Shown here one piece after another: positions 11,345-23,869 of a stretch of 64,000 nucleotides of DNA. The stretch covers positions 69,367,403-69,431,402 of the forward strand of contig JBOZIK010000001.1 in NCBI GenBank assembly GCA_051453625.1, written 5' to 3'. Within the stretch, counting starts at the first letter, position 1, and every line of letters starts with the position of its first letter. The notes under the pieces are model-generated. The model was not told where the DNA came from, did no database searches, and saw only the letters and a list, made by a program, of their open reading frames with translations. This stretch comes from Welwitschia mirabilis. Its lineage: Eukaryota > Gnetophyta > Gnetopsida > Welwitschiales. The translations under genes and the position numbers were made by a program.

Positions 11345-14300
11345 CTATTAGAAGCATAAATAGCAGTTAGGAGGGATTAAAAAGAAGAATTTCACTATGT
11401 GACAGATTAGCAGTGCAAGAAATTTCATTTCTAAAATAACCACATATCCTCAGAAAATCATGTGATAGGCATGTCTTATTTTGTATCTCATAATTTTAAC
11501 CATAGAGTAAGACATTTACAATATCAATGCAAATCCAATTGTGCTCTTTGTAGATGTTATCAAATAATAAGAATTTGACAATCATATAGGCATTACAATG
11601 ATACATAAATATTGATAAACCTTCTATACTAGAGATGCACAAATTAAGAGTCATGTATGCTAATCAAATGACATGCTACCAATCCTTACATAAATGCCTA
11701 GAAGGATAGTTTAAAAAAATATATTCAGTCTCATATTAGAAATGACCAATTTTTTTAGTCATTTGAAACTTAAAATCAAGCATGCATATCTTGACAAAGA
11801 TACTCTAAGGATCTAGGAATAATAATATTCATCCCCCACAAAGTTGAGTAGGCAAAAGTCAAACCACTTTAGTTGGTTAAAATTAAAATAAAACATGTGT
11901 ATTATGAGAAATATACTATGAAGGATATAGTAAGAACAATAATCATCCCCCTAATAGTAAAGTAGGAAAAAGTTCAATTACTTTAAACTTATCTTCTATG
12001 CTAATTGATTCTAATTTTTTCTCAAAAACATTTTTTTTTTAATATTAATTACACCCTATTCACTCATTATAAAGTTTTGATCTATAACATTATGAAGGGA
12101 AAAAAAACTTGGAAATGAGAGATGTATTATTCATGCTTGAAAAGTAAATTTATTTCATGGACATTGTTTGAAGGCATCTGGCTAGGTGATTGATTTTTCC
12201 TTTTCTTACTTCCACATTGTATCTTGTCTATTTTGATAAATACCTGAGGCAATGTATAGAACTTCTAACATAGATCAATTGGAGCCTCCTCAAAAAGGAT
12301 TGTTGTCAACTTGAATCATGGGATCCAAAGGACCCATAGTCTAATGTAAAATTTGATACTACTTTTAGGGAATAATGATTAAATTAAGACATTGTATTTA
12401 GTTTCTTTTAAAATAAGACATTAGTCTATAAATTCGTCCATGTCTGTAGATGAGATTAACTAGCTGAAGGGACTAAGATTATGAATCCTCTCATAGTTTA
12501 ATGTCTCTATATTTGAGAGAGTAGTTATAAACACATTCCTCATAAGTGCTATTCCAGATGTTAGGAACAAAATCTAAGATTAGGGTTGATTTGGATTACC
12601 TTTCATGATTCATTACTTTTAATATAGAAATATTAAAGAAAAGTTAATAAAGATTGAAATTTAGTGGAAAAGGAATTGACAAGATATAATGTTTTAAGGG
12701 AATTGTGATAATAATCAATGAATCTTACCTGGGATGTGAGATACAAATGTAATAATGTAAATCAAAAGCAAGATGTCAAGACTTTAGCATAAAATAATAA
12801 AGATGAATAACTTGCAATGAAGCTTATAATGTATTCGTAATGGTAGAATTAGTCAATTCTCCAACTAAGAAAATTTGTATTTTGTAGAGGGATTTGTTTG
12901 GTTCCATTTGGATTTGGGATTTATAGGTGAACTTTTTGAATTATTATCTCTTAGTATTATCCTTGAATAGCCACATTCAATCATATTCCACATGTTTAAA
13001 TCAATAAAGTATAGAAATAGTTTTGTGTTTACCCTCTAGTAGGAGAAGCTCTTATCAGCGAACAAAGATGGTTATAGGATGTCCCTTTATAGATACAAAA
13101 GAATTAATAATTAGGATTTGAGATAAAAAATCAGAATCCTTAAATAATGGTTTAATCAATTATAACACCACTTAAAATACTAGGGTGAGAGAACTATACA
13201 TAGTAGGAGGTGATTTTTGTTTACTAAGAAAATTGTAAGAATACAAGCACTTTGAAGAATTAAACTAGTAAAAAAAACCAAATCTTAAAAAGTTTTCATT
13301 TAACCCTGAAAAATATAGTCATGTAATAATTTTAATTTAAAATAAAAAAATTAATGAATATTGAATTACTAGGTATAAAAGTATTGATAACAAAAAAACA
13401 TTAAAAACACACAAAAAAAGAACACGAAAAATATAAGCCATAATTTATGGTGATTCAAAAAATAATGATGGAGTATTTAGCACTTTGAAACTTCCTATGT
13501 GGAATGGTTATATTAACTATTAATAATATCATATGGGGTTTATAAAAATCTATGTAATCATCATAATAAAGGGATACTTTGAGTACTAGTATAACCAATC
13601 AAAAGAGACACAGAGCTCAAAATTGGAAATCATTCTGCAAATCATCCATTCAAGAAAATGAAAATGAAAATCTAATAGATGGTGTCCTTTCTTCTAAAAA
13701 GTCAAGTTATTTATTCATTTATGGAAACCTAAGTCCTAATGCTCCCTTTAGTCATAATCTTCTTGATAATGTTTCTAACTAGAGAGCTTGACTTCTTGGA
13801 AGTTGTCTTTATTCTACAATAGTATTTATAAATTTTCTAGTTATAAGACCTAACAATGTTTATTATTTCTAGATTTTCTATAATGTCTACTAAGAGTGTC
13901 ATGTTTTATTGCAACTACTAAAATATTATTAAAATCACATAAAAATAAGGAAATAAAAAAGCAAATAAAGGTTATACTTTAAACAAAGTACCCTAAGTTC
14001 TACTTTGGTATGTACCTAGAAATTGAAGTTCGTCTTAAAGTAAAAAATCAAATATTAATCATAGAAAATCTTAAATTAACATACTTATAAAATTACTTCT
14101 TCTATTAGCTGAAGATTAGAGGCTTCTATGGGCTAAAGATCAAGGCCAATTCTTGATGCACAAAGCTCATGTGATGAATCTTTTAACCTAACCATGCATC
14201 TTGCTTCTGTTACCATGCATCCTCTCTATAATGGGTGTAGCATAGGTCCTCTGAGATCCAATATATGAATCCTCTCTACAATAAGTGTGACACAAGTCAT

Positions 14301-14459
14301 TCAAAATCCAATAGATGAATGAGAACTCTACTTATGTAGATCTAACCTCTCTCTGTTTGCTTATTAGGATTAAAAGCCAATTTACCACCATTTTGACAAA
14401 AATGTATGTTTTATTCCTTTGATTTTTTGCAAGGATGTGTATGCAACTTTTTCTTGTAA

Positions 14460-14690
14460 GTTTTTAACTTATCTATTAAGGCATTTATTCCATTAAACAC
14501 CTTAAAAGCTCAATCTTTTTAGGACATTTTTTTATAAACATTTTAAAGACTTTGTAAGGCCTTTTAAAGTGTTTATTTTAAAAATTCTTTAAAAATTTTA
14601 TTCAAGGTACTTATTAAGATGAATGCCTTAAAAAATCCTATAATTAAGATGTTTATTTAAATAAATTCCTTAAAAGCCTAGTTTTCTTAG
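14460..14690. repeat. 3' subterminal repeat array of the CACTA element
   Basis: About nine copies of the AAGGCATTT / AAATGCCTT-type motif in both orientations (for example attaaggcatttattcc, ttgtaaggcctttta, gaatgccttaaaaaat), mirroring the array at the left end and leading into the terminal TTTTCTTAGTG. Confidence 0.75.
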
Positions 14691-14692
14691 TG

Positions 14693-17360
14693 ATAATAAT
14701 GGTGCATGATTCCCTGAATAGTAATTTATGGACCACTGTTACAGAGGAATAAAGTCCTCCATAGAGAACAAAATTGGGATGTGACCCTCCATGCTTGGAA
14801 TAGAAGGCTCCACACCACTTAGAATGACCTCCATTCTAGTAGGTTGATGATGAATAGTCATAGTACTAATTTCAACCAAAGAAGAATCTACTACAAAATC
14901 TACTTGAGTAATGGGGTATGACCTCTTGGATAGCTTCATGTAAAGCTTGCTATAAGCCACTAGAATCCCTAATAGATGCTTTTTTAAAAGATTTCCACTT
15001 TGGTATAATACATTAATGTCATCAATTATTACTAAATGATTCACATAAGTATGAATAATCTACTCACTTTTGGCTAACGGAGTAGACAATGTAACTTGAC
15101 TCTCTTTTAATGAAGCATCTGCCCAAGATCTCTTCTCTATTAGATGCATATTCTCCATCTAATTCGCAAGCATTTAGAGGAAATCACCATGGATTTCTAC
15201 TCTTTCATCCCATATTGAGTCATACAATAAAATGATTCTAGCATATCAATTAATTATAAAAGTCTTAGAGTAGGGTAATCCATTTACATTATGGAAAGTA
15301 ATGGGAAGCAAAGTGAGCAAAGTGACTACACTTAAAGTCCTGCAAAAAATCCATCACCCTAGAGCAATAATGGATGTAGACATCATCTAAGTAAAATAGA
15401 TGAGTGACTTGCATATGCAAGATGCTAGAGAGGGATTGATATTCCCTAATTGATCCATTAGCTTTTTAACCTATGGATATAGAGTATCCACCCTTAATAA
15501 AAGCTAATTTGTATAGTAAGATACCTGAACCTATTCATTAACAATGGATTATGGAGCTATAGATGGATAACAAGGAGGCTGTAGAGATAAGCAAGCAATA
15601 GATGTACTTTAACCTAGAGATTAAAAGTTAGGGGTTGAATAAAACATATTCTTGTTCCATTAATGCATTAAATTCATTCAAAACTGCTTCCCCTTGAGAA
15701 TTTTAAGAGAATTAAAAATCCATAATTCACTTATTACTATACAATGTTCCCTTAGCTTATGAAGGGTGAGCTTTCCTAGAGGCTATAGAGTATAATCCAA
15801 ATCATCCTTAACCAAGGTCTATAAGAGCAGAACCTAAAATAAACAAGTTAAAAAAAATGCTTAGTAAAAACATCATTCTAAATCAAGATGATAAAAAAAG
15901 TAAGAAATTGAGTAAAATCAGAAAGATAACACTCCACAGGGATAGTGTTGCTTAGCAAAGCTAAAAGGTATCTTCACTTCCTTAGGTTCCTTAGGCATTA
16001 GATGGTTAATTAAAGTCTTATTACATTTTTGGCAGCAAGAGTTATGGGATCCTGATGCCTTACTCATATAAAAACAATAATAAATAAAAACAAAGTCATC
16101 ATAAATACACTTATTATTCAAAAATATGATGCAAAGGCCCATACTTTAGATGGAATAAAAAAAGTATCATGAGATGCTTCTTTAGGATCATAGTACTTAT
16201 AACCTTTACCATCCATAGATGAACAAGAATAAGAGTAAAGTGATGATCAAGTAAGAGTTTAATGAGGGGATAAAAGATAGATCTATATTTGAATATCTAA
16301 AGGGTTGTAATCCACATGAACCTATAGAAGAAAAATACAAGCCTAACATGTGCATAAAAATACTTATTCCTATCATCATTTTTCTTTAAGCCAGTTAACT
16401 AAGAAAGAGTAGATAAACACGTAATGGAAGTCCAATCTAAAGAAATTTTACTAACAAAAAATAACAATAAATAAATTATGTAAGTTGGAATTTCACTCAC
16501 CTAATCATGTAAGAAGACCCTATCTATGATTAGTTCTTAATAATATACAAAGTATGAGATAGTAAAGTCACTAATGGATACTTCATGATGGTGAGTATTC
16601 ATCTCTCACACACATATGAAATCATCTAATAAATTGGCCATGAAATAATGAAAATCCTCATGAGAGAAAAAGACATTAGAAGGAATGTGATTATCTTAGT
16701 TCAATCTAAAAAATAGCCTAATACTTTCTTAGGAACTTGGATTAGACCATGATGAGAATGAATGATAGTAGCTATGTGAGGATTAAAAGAAGAATTCTAA
16801 GTGTCAAGTATAAAAATAACAATGGTATGGTGAAGATAAAAATAAGATAAATTACATAGGTCTAAAAAATTAAATGGGAAGATTCATAAGAACCCTTGCT
16901 CCATGACTTATTATCGTATTTCTAGTTTAATAGAGCTAAAATTCATAGAATTCTAAGAAATTACATGATAAAGTTTCTAAGCCATACTTGATTGGAAAGA
17001 AGTACAACTAAAAATATTAGGAAAGATCTTGTTTTTATAGCAAATTTGGACTGCAAAAAGACCTACATAAAAATATATAAAAATCACAAAAATAATTATA
17101 TAGAAGTATCACATAGAAGAATAGGATAAGAATAGGGAAGAGAAAGCTATTAAACTAACTATGAATTACAAGAAAAATGAGGTAAAAATAAGGGATCATG
17201 GGGTATTTATAGTAGTGGACCTAGGGTTAAGTAAATCATAGGAGTAAAGTTAACCACATTTAACTAATACATAGTTAAATACAATTAAAACAAAATTAAT
17301 TACAATTGAAGTAAGATTAAAATACAGTTAGGAGACAAGTACTACTCCATGATAATTGCA
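14693..17360 (-). pseudogene. Degenerate, possibly coding DNA of unknown family
   Basis: Two minus-strand open stretches stand out from the background. 14,739-15,044 (101 codons) contains ITQVDFVVDSSLVEI. 15,918-16,142 (74 codons) contains a C-x2-C pair followed by KEPKEVKIPFSFAKQHYPCG. Segments between them keep a plausible minus-strand reading broken by stops. I do not recognise the family; a retroelement gag or accessory ORF is possible. A TATTTATAG motif on the + strand near 17,208, followed by a short GGACCTAGGG-like run, resembles an LTR promoter start but no matching LTR was found. Nothing else is evident here. Confidence 0.3.
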
Positions 17361-17364
17361 GATT

Positions 17365-18215
17365 CTGAAGAGTTGATGTCATACTCTAAGTGTCCAACAT
17401 TGTACTTGAGAGATTGATGCCACACTCAGGTACCTAATGTGGCACTTATATCCTTGACATTACTCTTATCACTTTCTTATTTCTAATAGGTCTTTCTCAA
17501 CCTTGGTGGTAATTATACCTTTGTAACTTGTTCCACAATGAGATCTTGACATTGCACTCTATTTTGCAACATCACAATTGGGTGTTTGACATTACACTTT
17601 GATGTTTAATGTTGCACTTGGATGTTTGATATTACACTTTGATACCTTACATCACAGTTGCCTCCACAAGCTTCTAATACCTCTTGTTTGCCTTTAAAAT
17701 TCATCCATTTTCTCTTACCTTCTTGTATAAGAATCTCTCACATCACATGTAGGTATTTGATAATATACTCTGATACCCAATATTACACTTAACTAACCGA
17801 TGTTGCACTTGAGGCTATAATATCCTAAGGCCCCTTGAAAGGCCTTGACACTTTACATTTCATTATGACATGGTTCATGAACAATATGGATGATGATGCA
17901 TGAATGTATTTGACATCATACTTAGGTGTCTAACATCATACTTTGGTACCCAAAATTATACTTGAGAGCTTGACATCGCATTTGTATGCGTGGAGTTTCA
18001 TTTGGATGTTGGACACAACCCTCGTCCTTGGCACTACATGTAACACCTTGATGTGCTCATAATAATAGCCTTTAACAACATAGTCAGGTACTTGATGTCA
18101 CACTTGCCTATTCTACATCACACTTAGATATCTAATGTTGGACTTTAATTACCATACTTGTGTAACACCTAATGTTGTACTTATGGTACCTAGTAATATA
18201 CCCCTTGCCAGTTAC
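17365..18215. repeat. Degenerate minisatellite, period about 20 bp
   Basis: Twenty-five or so imperfect units close to CATCACACTTGGGTGCCTGA follow one another with small insertions. Clear examples are CATCACAATTGGGTGTTTGA, CATTACACTTTGATGTTTAATG, TTGCACTTGGATGTTTGATA, CATCATACTTAGGTGTCTAA and CATCATACTTTGGTACCCAA. Unit length varies from 18 to 23 bp and is not a multiple of three, so this is not a protein repeat. Variation between CG, TG and CA at the same positions suggests an ancestral unit rich in CG that has decayed by deamination. It may be the leader or LTR repeat of a lost retroelement. Confidence 0.75.
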
Positions 18216-18299
18216 CTCAAAAGGAAATCCATGTCATCAATGGTTGTTATGATAACAACTAATGATCATTCTCTTCTTCTTATAACTATCATTTAGTTA

Positions 18300-21200
18300 A
18301 GGTACTTGGCTATTACAAAAATGATATAAAAGGAACATAATGCCATCAAAAAAATTAGGAACTACTCATAGAAGAAAACCAATCAAGAAGAGATGTATAA
18401 GTTTAGAAGGATGTTAAACCAATTTATGCATTATGAAACACAAAGTGAATGGATGAATGAATGAAATAGAAACCCAACTTAACCCCATTTGATCTTAGTA
18501 CAAACCTCTATCTAGTAGGATCAATAACCTCCTTTCTCACATGGAGGATAGACTAATGGAAGAAAACCTAAGGACATCCCAAGAACAACCTTTTACATCA
18601 GGATGACATACTACAATAGGTGTAGTTAACCTACAAAACATCTAGATAAGACTACTAAACACAAAGACCAATCTTCAAGCCTTTCGATTGAATCAATAAA
18701 GTTACTTCAATATAGAATAATGCAAAGAAAAGAAGATTTCTAAAATGATATGCTTAAAAACATATGAAGGTAAAGAAGGAACAAGAGAAGAAGCCATCTC
18801 TAAGGTTTGGTAAATATAAAACTACTTTGACCTTTGAAACATTTCACTAGAATGATGATGTGCCTACACCACTACCTTTATTATAGTAAATGCACTAGAA
18901 TGATGGTCAATATGCCACCAAAAACATATCTAAAGGATATCATGAAACACCTTCATGGAGGAATTTAAAACGAATTTCATTCCAGAAGAATTCATAGAAG
19001 ATCAAATGGTGGAATTCCAATGGTTTGAGTTTCCACCTCTTTTAAAATATTAAAATAACTTTATTAAGAATTATTTGATTAATAATTTCATTAAAACTAT
19101 ACACCCAAACCCAAAAATTTCTTAGGCACCTTAGAGATCAAATCCATTAAAAATGCCTATCACAAAATAAGACATTACCTTCAAGAGTAAGAACATTAAT
19201 TAATTAAGCCCTATCACCTACAAGTGGATACACATAACATGTCTAGTATACCACTGATATGAGAGGAATATAGAATCAATCATACTTGCCACAAATATTA
19301 CAAGGAGGGTCACTTTGCTAGAAATTTTCCATCCAAAGCTTAAGAAAAAAATCTCTCTTAGCAGAGTTAGTTCATAGCCATATGATCTAAAAGAATGCAT
19401 GCTAGCATCTAAATAAGTGCAATTCATAACTAGTACACTATATTAAAATTACATGGTCAAATTTTGTCCTTCTTTGTTTTATTTCTAGTTAATAGTGATG
19501 CCTCATACAACTTCATTTCTCTAGCATTATTTTACAAACTAAGCATCACTCCATTCAAAGAAAAAAAAATCTACCATAGGGATTGTACTATGTGGTTTTC
19601 TCACATAGGATGGAATGACTACCCTCATCAATTACAACATTCATAACTTACATTTTAGGAATAAGTTCTATGTCTTTCAAATTAAAGAGTACCATGCAAT
19701 TTTGGGGAATTACTTATTAATTAGATATGATGTTCAAATTAGCGTTTTTCAATGCACCCTTCTATTGTTAACTTTATTTGGAGAATGATTCTTAAAAAGG
19801 ATAAGAAGTAATAAGAAGATATTCTTAACCTTACCTCAATAGATCTCAAAAGCTATTAAAAGAAAATAAGTCTTAATTACCCTAGTGCAAGTAGAAACTA
19901 TATAGAGGATCCCACACTACCAGAAGAACTATAAGAAGTTTCTAATGTACTTAAAGATTCAAAGATACTATCACTTAAGAGGAAAGTAGAGTACATAATT
20001 GACTTAGTCCCAAGAGCATAACCACTAGTCTGAGCATGCTACTAATTATCGGTGATAGAATTAAAAGAACTAAAATTACAAATTGAATAGCTACTTTTGA
20101 AAAGAAAAATTCACCCCATTGTATTACCTTGGGGATCCCTAGTACTTTTGTTAAAGAAAAAGGATGATACTTTGTAATATTATATTGACTATAGATAGCT
20201 AAATAAGGTAATCATTAAAAATAGGTACCATCTACCAAGAATTTAAAAATTATTAGATCAACTTTAAGGAGCTAAGTTCTTCTCAAAAATCAACTTAAAG
20301 TATAGATACCACCAAAACTATATCAAGGATGAAGATATCTACAAAACTACCTTCATATTAAGATATGGATATTACAACTTCATAGTAATGTTCTTTGGTC
20401 TAACAAGGGCTCTAGCTACTTTTATGAGTTTGATGAATGATATTTTCTAACATTCTTTAGATAAATTCATAGTTGTATTTTTAAATGATACTATAATATA
20501 TTCCAAAAGTAAAGATGATGATGTTTCACACTTAAAGAAAGTTTTATAGGTCTTATTCAAGCATAATTTCAAGGCTAAATTAAGCAAATATGACTTTTTC
20601 TAGATAGAAATTAACTACCTAGTACATGTTATCTCCAATAAAGGGATCACAACTTATCCAATCAAAATATAAGCTATGAGGAAATGGTTAAAACTAAATA
20701 ATGCCATGCAAGTTTAAAGTTTTTTAGGGCAAGCTGGGTTCTATCATAAATTTGTCTTAGGATTCTCTCAACTTGCAACTCCACTAATAGATTTAAATAA
20801 ATTAACATCCTTATTTAACTTAAATGATAAATGTAAGAAATCATTTCTCAAACTGAATATACAACGACACATATTCTGGAAATCATGAACATGGACAAAC
20901 CATTCATGGTTACCACTGATACTTCTATTTAAGGAATAAGAATCGTACATAGCCAAGATTATTAACGAATCATCTATAAATCATGGAAGCTGAATCAACA
21001 AAAGAAGAAATATCCCATTCATGATCTCAAACTACTAGCCATAGTGCATGCTCTAAATGTTTAGAGATATTACCTAGTGAGAGGTGAATTCTTACTCAAA
21101 ATAGATCATAAAAGATTACAATGTTTTTAGAAATAATATCTTCTAAATATGTAACAGAGGATATGGGATGAGTTACTTATAGAATATAACTTTAAATTAT

Positions 21201-23260
21201 AGTATATCCTAGCAAAGAAGAACAAACTTGTAGATGCCTGAAGTATAATGTGATACATGCTAGCAACCACTATCACGTTAAATCTATTAGTTTTTTTAAG
21301 ATACCATAGCCAATAATCCATACTTCTAGAATATACATTGACTGATTTAAGAACAAAAAGAAGTAAACACTTATACACTCTCATAGGATGGATATTTTTG
21401 TAAAGAATAATGCCTTGCATTTTACAAGGCTCATGGAGAAGGAAGTTAATATTTGAACTACATGAAGTTTCATATGTAGAATACCCCAGATTTATTAGAA
21501 ATAATTATTAACTACAAAAACACTACTTTTGGGCCAAAATAAAAGTAGACTTGAAGTAATAAATTAGTAATTATCCTATCTACTAGCAAATGAATATTAA
21601 CCAAGGAAAACAGATAAGACGTCTTTAATCTTTAGGATTATCATAGTGGAAATGGGAAGAAATATCCATGGATTTTATCACTGGACTACCTCTTACTAAT
21701 AGACAAAATGATGTAATTTTTTTATGTAAATAGGTTAATCAAGATGGCCCATATCATTGTAGTTCAAAGCTCTAACACAACTAAACAATTGGTCCTACAA
21801 TTTTTAAATTACATGATACACCTCAAGTCATAGTATCTAACTGAGATCCAAAATTCCTATCTAATTCCTGGCAAATTTTATTTCACCACTTAGGTACTTA
21901 AACTTAGTTTTAGTACTACATACCATCTAGATAAATATAGCTAAATCAAAAGAGTTAATCACATACTAAAAGATAATCTATGATGTTACATAGTTAGAAA
22001 GCCCAAACAAGGAAATAACTATCTACATTTGGCTGAGTTTTATTATAATTAGATGTTGCAAACCTCCATTAAATGTTTTCCATTTAAAGAAATGTATGAA
22101 AAGAATTGTTGTATCCCTATCACATGGTTAGACCCTTAATAGAAATCAAAAAATATTATATCCTCTAAAATAAAAGTTATGGAAAACATAATTACCAAAA
22201 TAAAAAGACAACTGCAAGCTACACAAGATCGATAAAAGAAATACTATGATTAAAAACATCAAACCTACAAATTTCAAATTAGTAAACAAGTATTGCTAAA
22301 AATTAAGCTANNNNNNNNNNNNNNNNNNNNNNNNNNNNNNNNNNNNNNNNNNNNNNNNNNNNNNNNNNNNNNNNNNNNNNNNNNNNNNNNNNNNNNNNNN
22401 NNNNNNNNNNNNNNNNNNNNNNNNNNNNNNNNNNNNNNNNNNNNNNNNNNNNNNNNNNNNNNNNNNNNNNNNNNNNNNNNNNNNNNNNNNNNNNNNNNNN
22501 NNNNNNNNNNNNNNNNNNNNNNNNNNNNNNNNNNNNNNNNNNNNNNNNNNNNNNNNNNNNNNNNNNNNNNNNNNNNNNNNNNNNNNNNNNNNNNNNNNNN
22601 NNNNNNNNNNNNNNNNNNNNNNNNNNNNNNNNNNNNNNNNNNNNNNNNNNNNNNNNNNNNNNNNNNNNNNNNNNNNNNNNNNNNNNNNNNNNNNNNNNNN
22701 NNNNNNNNNNNNNNNNNNNNNNNNNNNNNNNNNNNNNNNNNNNNNNNNNNNNNNNNNNNNNNNNNNNNNNNNNNNNNNNNNNNNNNNNNNNNNNNNNNNN
22801 NNNNNNNNNNNNNNNNNNNNNNNNNNNNNNNNNNNNNNNNNNNNNNNNNNNNNNNNNNNNNNNNNNNNNNNNNNNNNNNNNNNNNNNNNNNNNNNNNNNN
22901 NNNNNNNNNNNNNNNNNNNNNNNNNNNNNNNNNNNNNNNNNNNNNNNNNNNNNNNNNNNNNNNNNNNNNNNNNNNNNNNNNNNNNNNNNNNNNNNNNNNN
23001 NNNAAAATACATCCAAGTTTTCATGTGAGCATGATGAAACCATAGCATGAAGATAAAAACTAGGACTATACCTTAAACTGGCAACATATTATGCTTAAAT
23101 CCAACCTAACATTTATTATTCAACCTTAAAAGGATCTAAATATCAGAAATAAGTAATTAAAGAATAAAAATATAAATGAAGTAGTTATCCAATGGATCTA
23201 TTGTAATTTAAAAACTTGGAAAATATAGAGTACATGTAAGAAACATTTTCCAAACTTTTT
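18300..23260 (+). pseudogene. Ty3/gypsy chromovirus polyprotein relic
   Basis: A whole gag-pol order is visible with many stops. Gag tail around 18,960-19,030 (EEFKTNFIPEEFIEDQMVEF). CCHC knuckle at 19,287-19,328 as C-x2-Y-x4-H-x4-F (two metal ligands lost). Protease near 19,464-19,646 with NSDASYNFISLALFYKL. Reverse transcriptase about 20,060-20,720, with the catalytic box read as VVFLNDTIIYS (20,475-20,501; first Asp changed to Asn). RNase H about 20,860-21,260. Integrase from about 21,480, with WEEISMDFITGLPLT at 21,655-21,700. After the 693-bp gap the frame gives HPSFHVSMMKP and a chromodomain-like tail (VIQWIYCN...FPNFLIKHH) to about 23,260, which places it among chromoviruses. It is followed by a polypurine tract and LTR start. 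Confidence 0.85.
22311..23003. other. Assembly gap (693 N)
   Basis: A sized N run inside the integrase region of the chromovirus relic. Sequence on both sides belongs to the same element in the same orientation. Confidence 0.98.
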
Positions 23261-23427
23261 AATAAAGCATCATAAGCTATTTTTTCATTATCAATGTATC
23301 TCATAGTAAATAATATCTCTCACTCCCTTATGTTTTTTAGATAATACAAAACATAATCTAGATGATCATGGCTTCATGAATGATGGAATAAGAAGAGAAA
23401 CTAAAATTAAGGATAAGCACAATGATT

Positions 23428-23439
23428 AAGGGGGTGGGA
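23428..23439 (+). other. Polypurine tract
   Basis: AAGGGGGTGGGA lies directly before the LTR start TGTAATGTTC. It is the expected plus-strand primer of a gypsy element and lies downstream of the chromodomain remains. Confidence 0.75.
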
Positions 23440-23440
23440 A

Positions 23441-23850
23441 TGTAATGTTCTAAATTTACTATTTGTAAATTAAATATTTTAAGATTCTAAATGAGCATAA
23501 TTAATAAGACATAAATGATTGTGATCTAAATATGTAAAGATGTATTATTTCATTATGCTCATTAGCCTATGGAATTAGGTGGTGGTGGAAAAACTAGATA
23601 GATGTAACTAATAACAACCTTGGCTAATCACCAAGGGTCCCTAGAGGGAGACTTAAATCATAGTCCATGTCTTTACGTTTGACCACTAGTTCAAGTCTAT
23701 TGGCTGATAAGAAATGTAATCCATTACTTCTAATAATAAAGTCCATCTCTTTTTAAATTATTCCTTGTTATTGTAATTAATCCTTACATATTGTTTTATA
23801 TGTTCCCTTTTATGCAAAGTAATGAAGAAATGATATTTTAGAATTTTACA
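23441..23850 (+). mobile_element. 3' LTR (start) of the chromovirus relic
   Basis: Begins TGTAATGTTCTAAATTTAC immediately after the polypurine tract. The right border is uncertain: by about 23,870 the sequence already belongs to an oppositely oriented Athila-type integrase. No matching 5' LTR was found to the left, so the border is set by content only. Confidence 0.5.
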
Positions 23851-23869
23851 AAAAGTATCTATAATCAAG

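Larger units (their letters stand above)
5976..14459. other. Interior of the CACTA element outside the captured exons
   Basis: AT-rich DNA with frequent stops in all frames. Apart from the two captured gene fragments, no protein family was recognised on either strand, including no CACTA transposase. An open stretch at 13,579-13,782 (+, 67 codons) is compositionally coding-like but matches nothing I know. Much of the sequence around 9.8-11.3 kb behaves like retained intron. Confidence 0.5.
5582..14692. mobile_element. CACTA (En/Spm) transposon carrying host gene fragments
   Basis: The left terminus reads CACTACTAGAAA at 5,582 and the right terminus ends TTTTCTTAGTG at 14,692; together they are an imperfect CACTA-superfamily inverted repeat. 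Both ends carry dense subterminal repeats built on TTTAAGGCATTT and its complement, which bind the transposase in this superfamily. No transposase domain was recognised inside, so the copy is probably non-autonomous. The interior holds minus-strand exons of a trehalose-phosphate phosphatase (6,623-6,770) and an IBR3-type acyl-CoA dehydrogenase (9,788-11,344). The expected 3-bp target duplication is not seen (TAC left, ATA right), perhaps because of mutation. An extra CACTA at 5,576 makes the exact left base uncertain. Confidence 0.8.

Noticed and set aside
13579-13782. A 67-codon plus-strand frame near the right end of the CACTA element.
   Set aside because: No family resemblance and no splice context; kept only as a remark in the description of the element interior.
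17365-18215. A CRISPR-like array, because of regular short repeats.
   Set aside because: Units are contiguous and degenerate with no unique spacers, and the context is plant nuclear DNA; it is a minisatellite.
22293-23048. Three overlapping open frames of about 250 codons.
   Set aside because: Almost all codons are N. Only the last few residues of the plus frame (HPSFHVSMMKP) are real and belong to the chromovirus integrase end.
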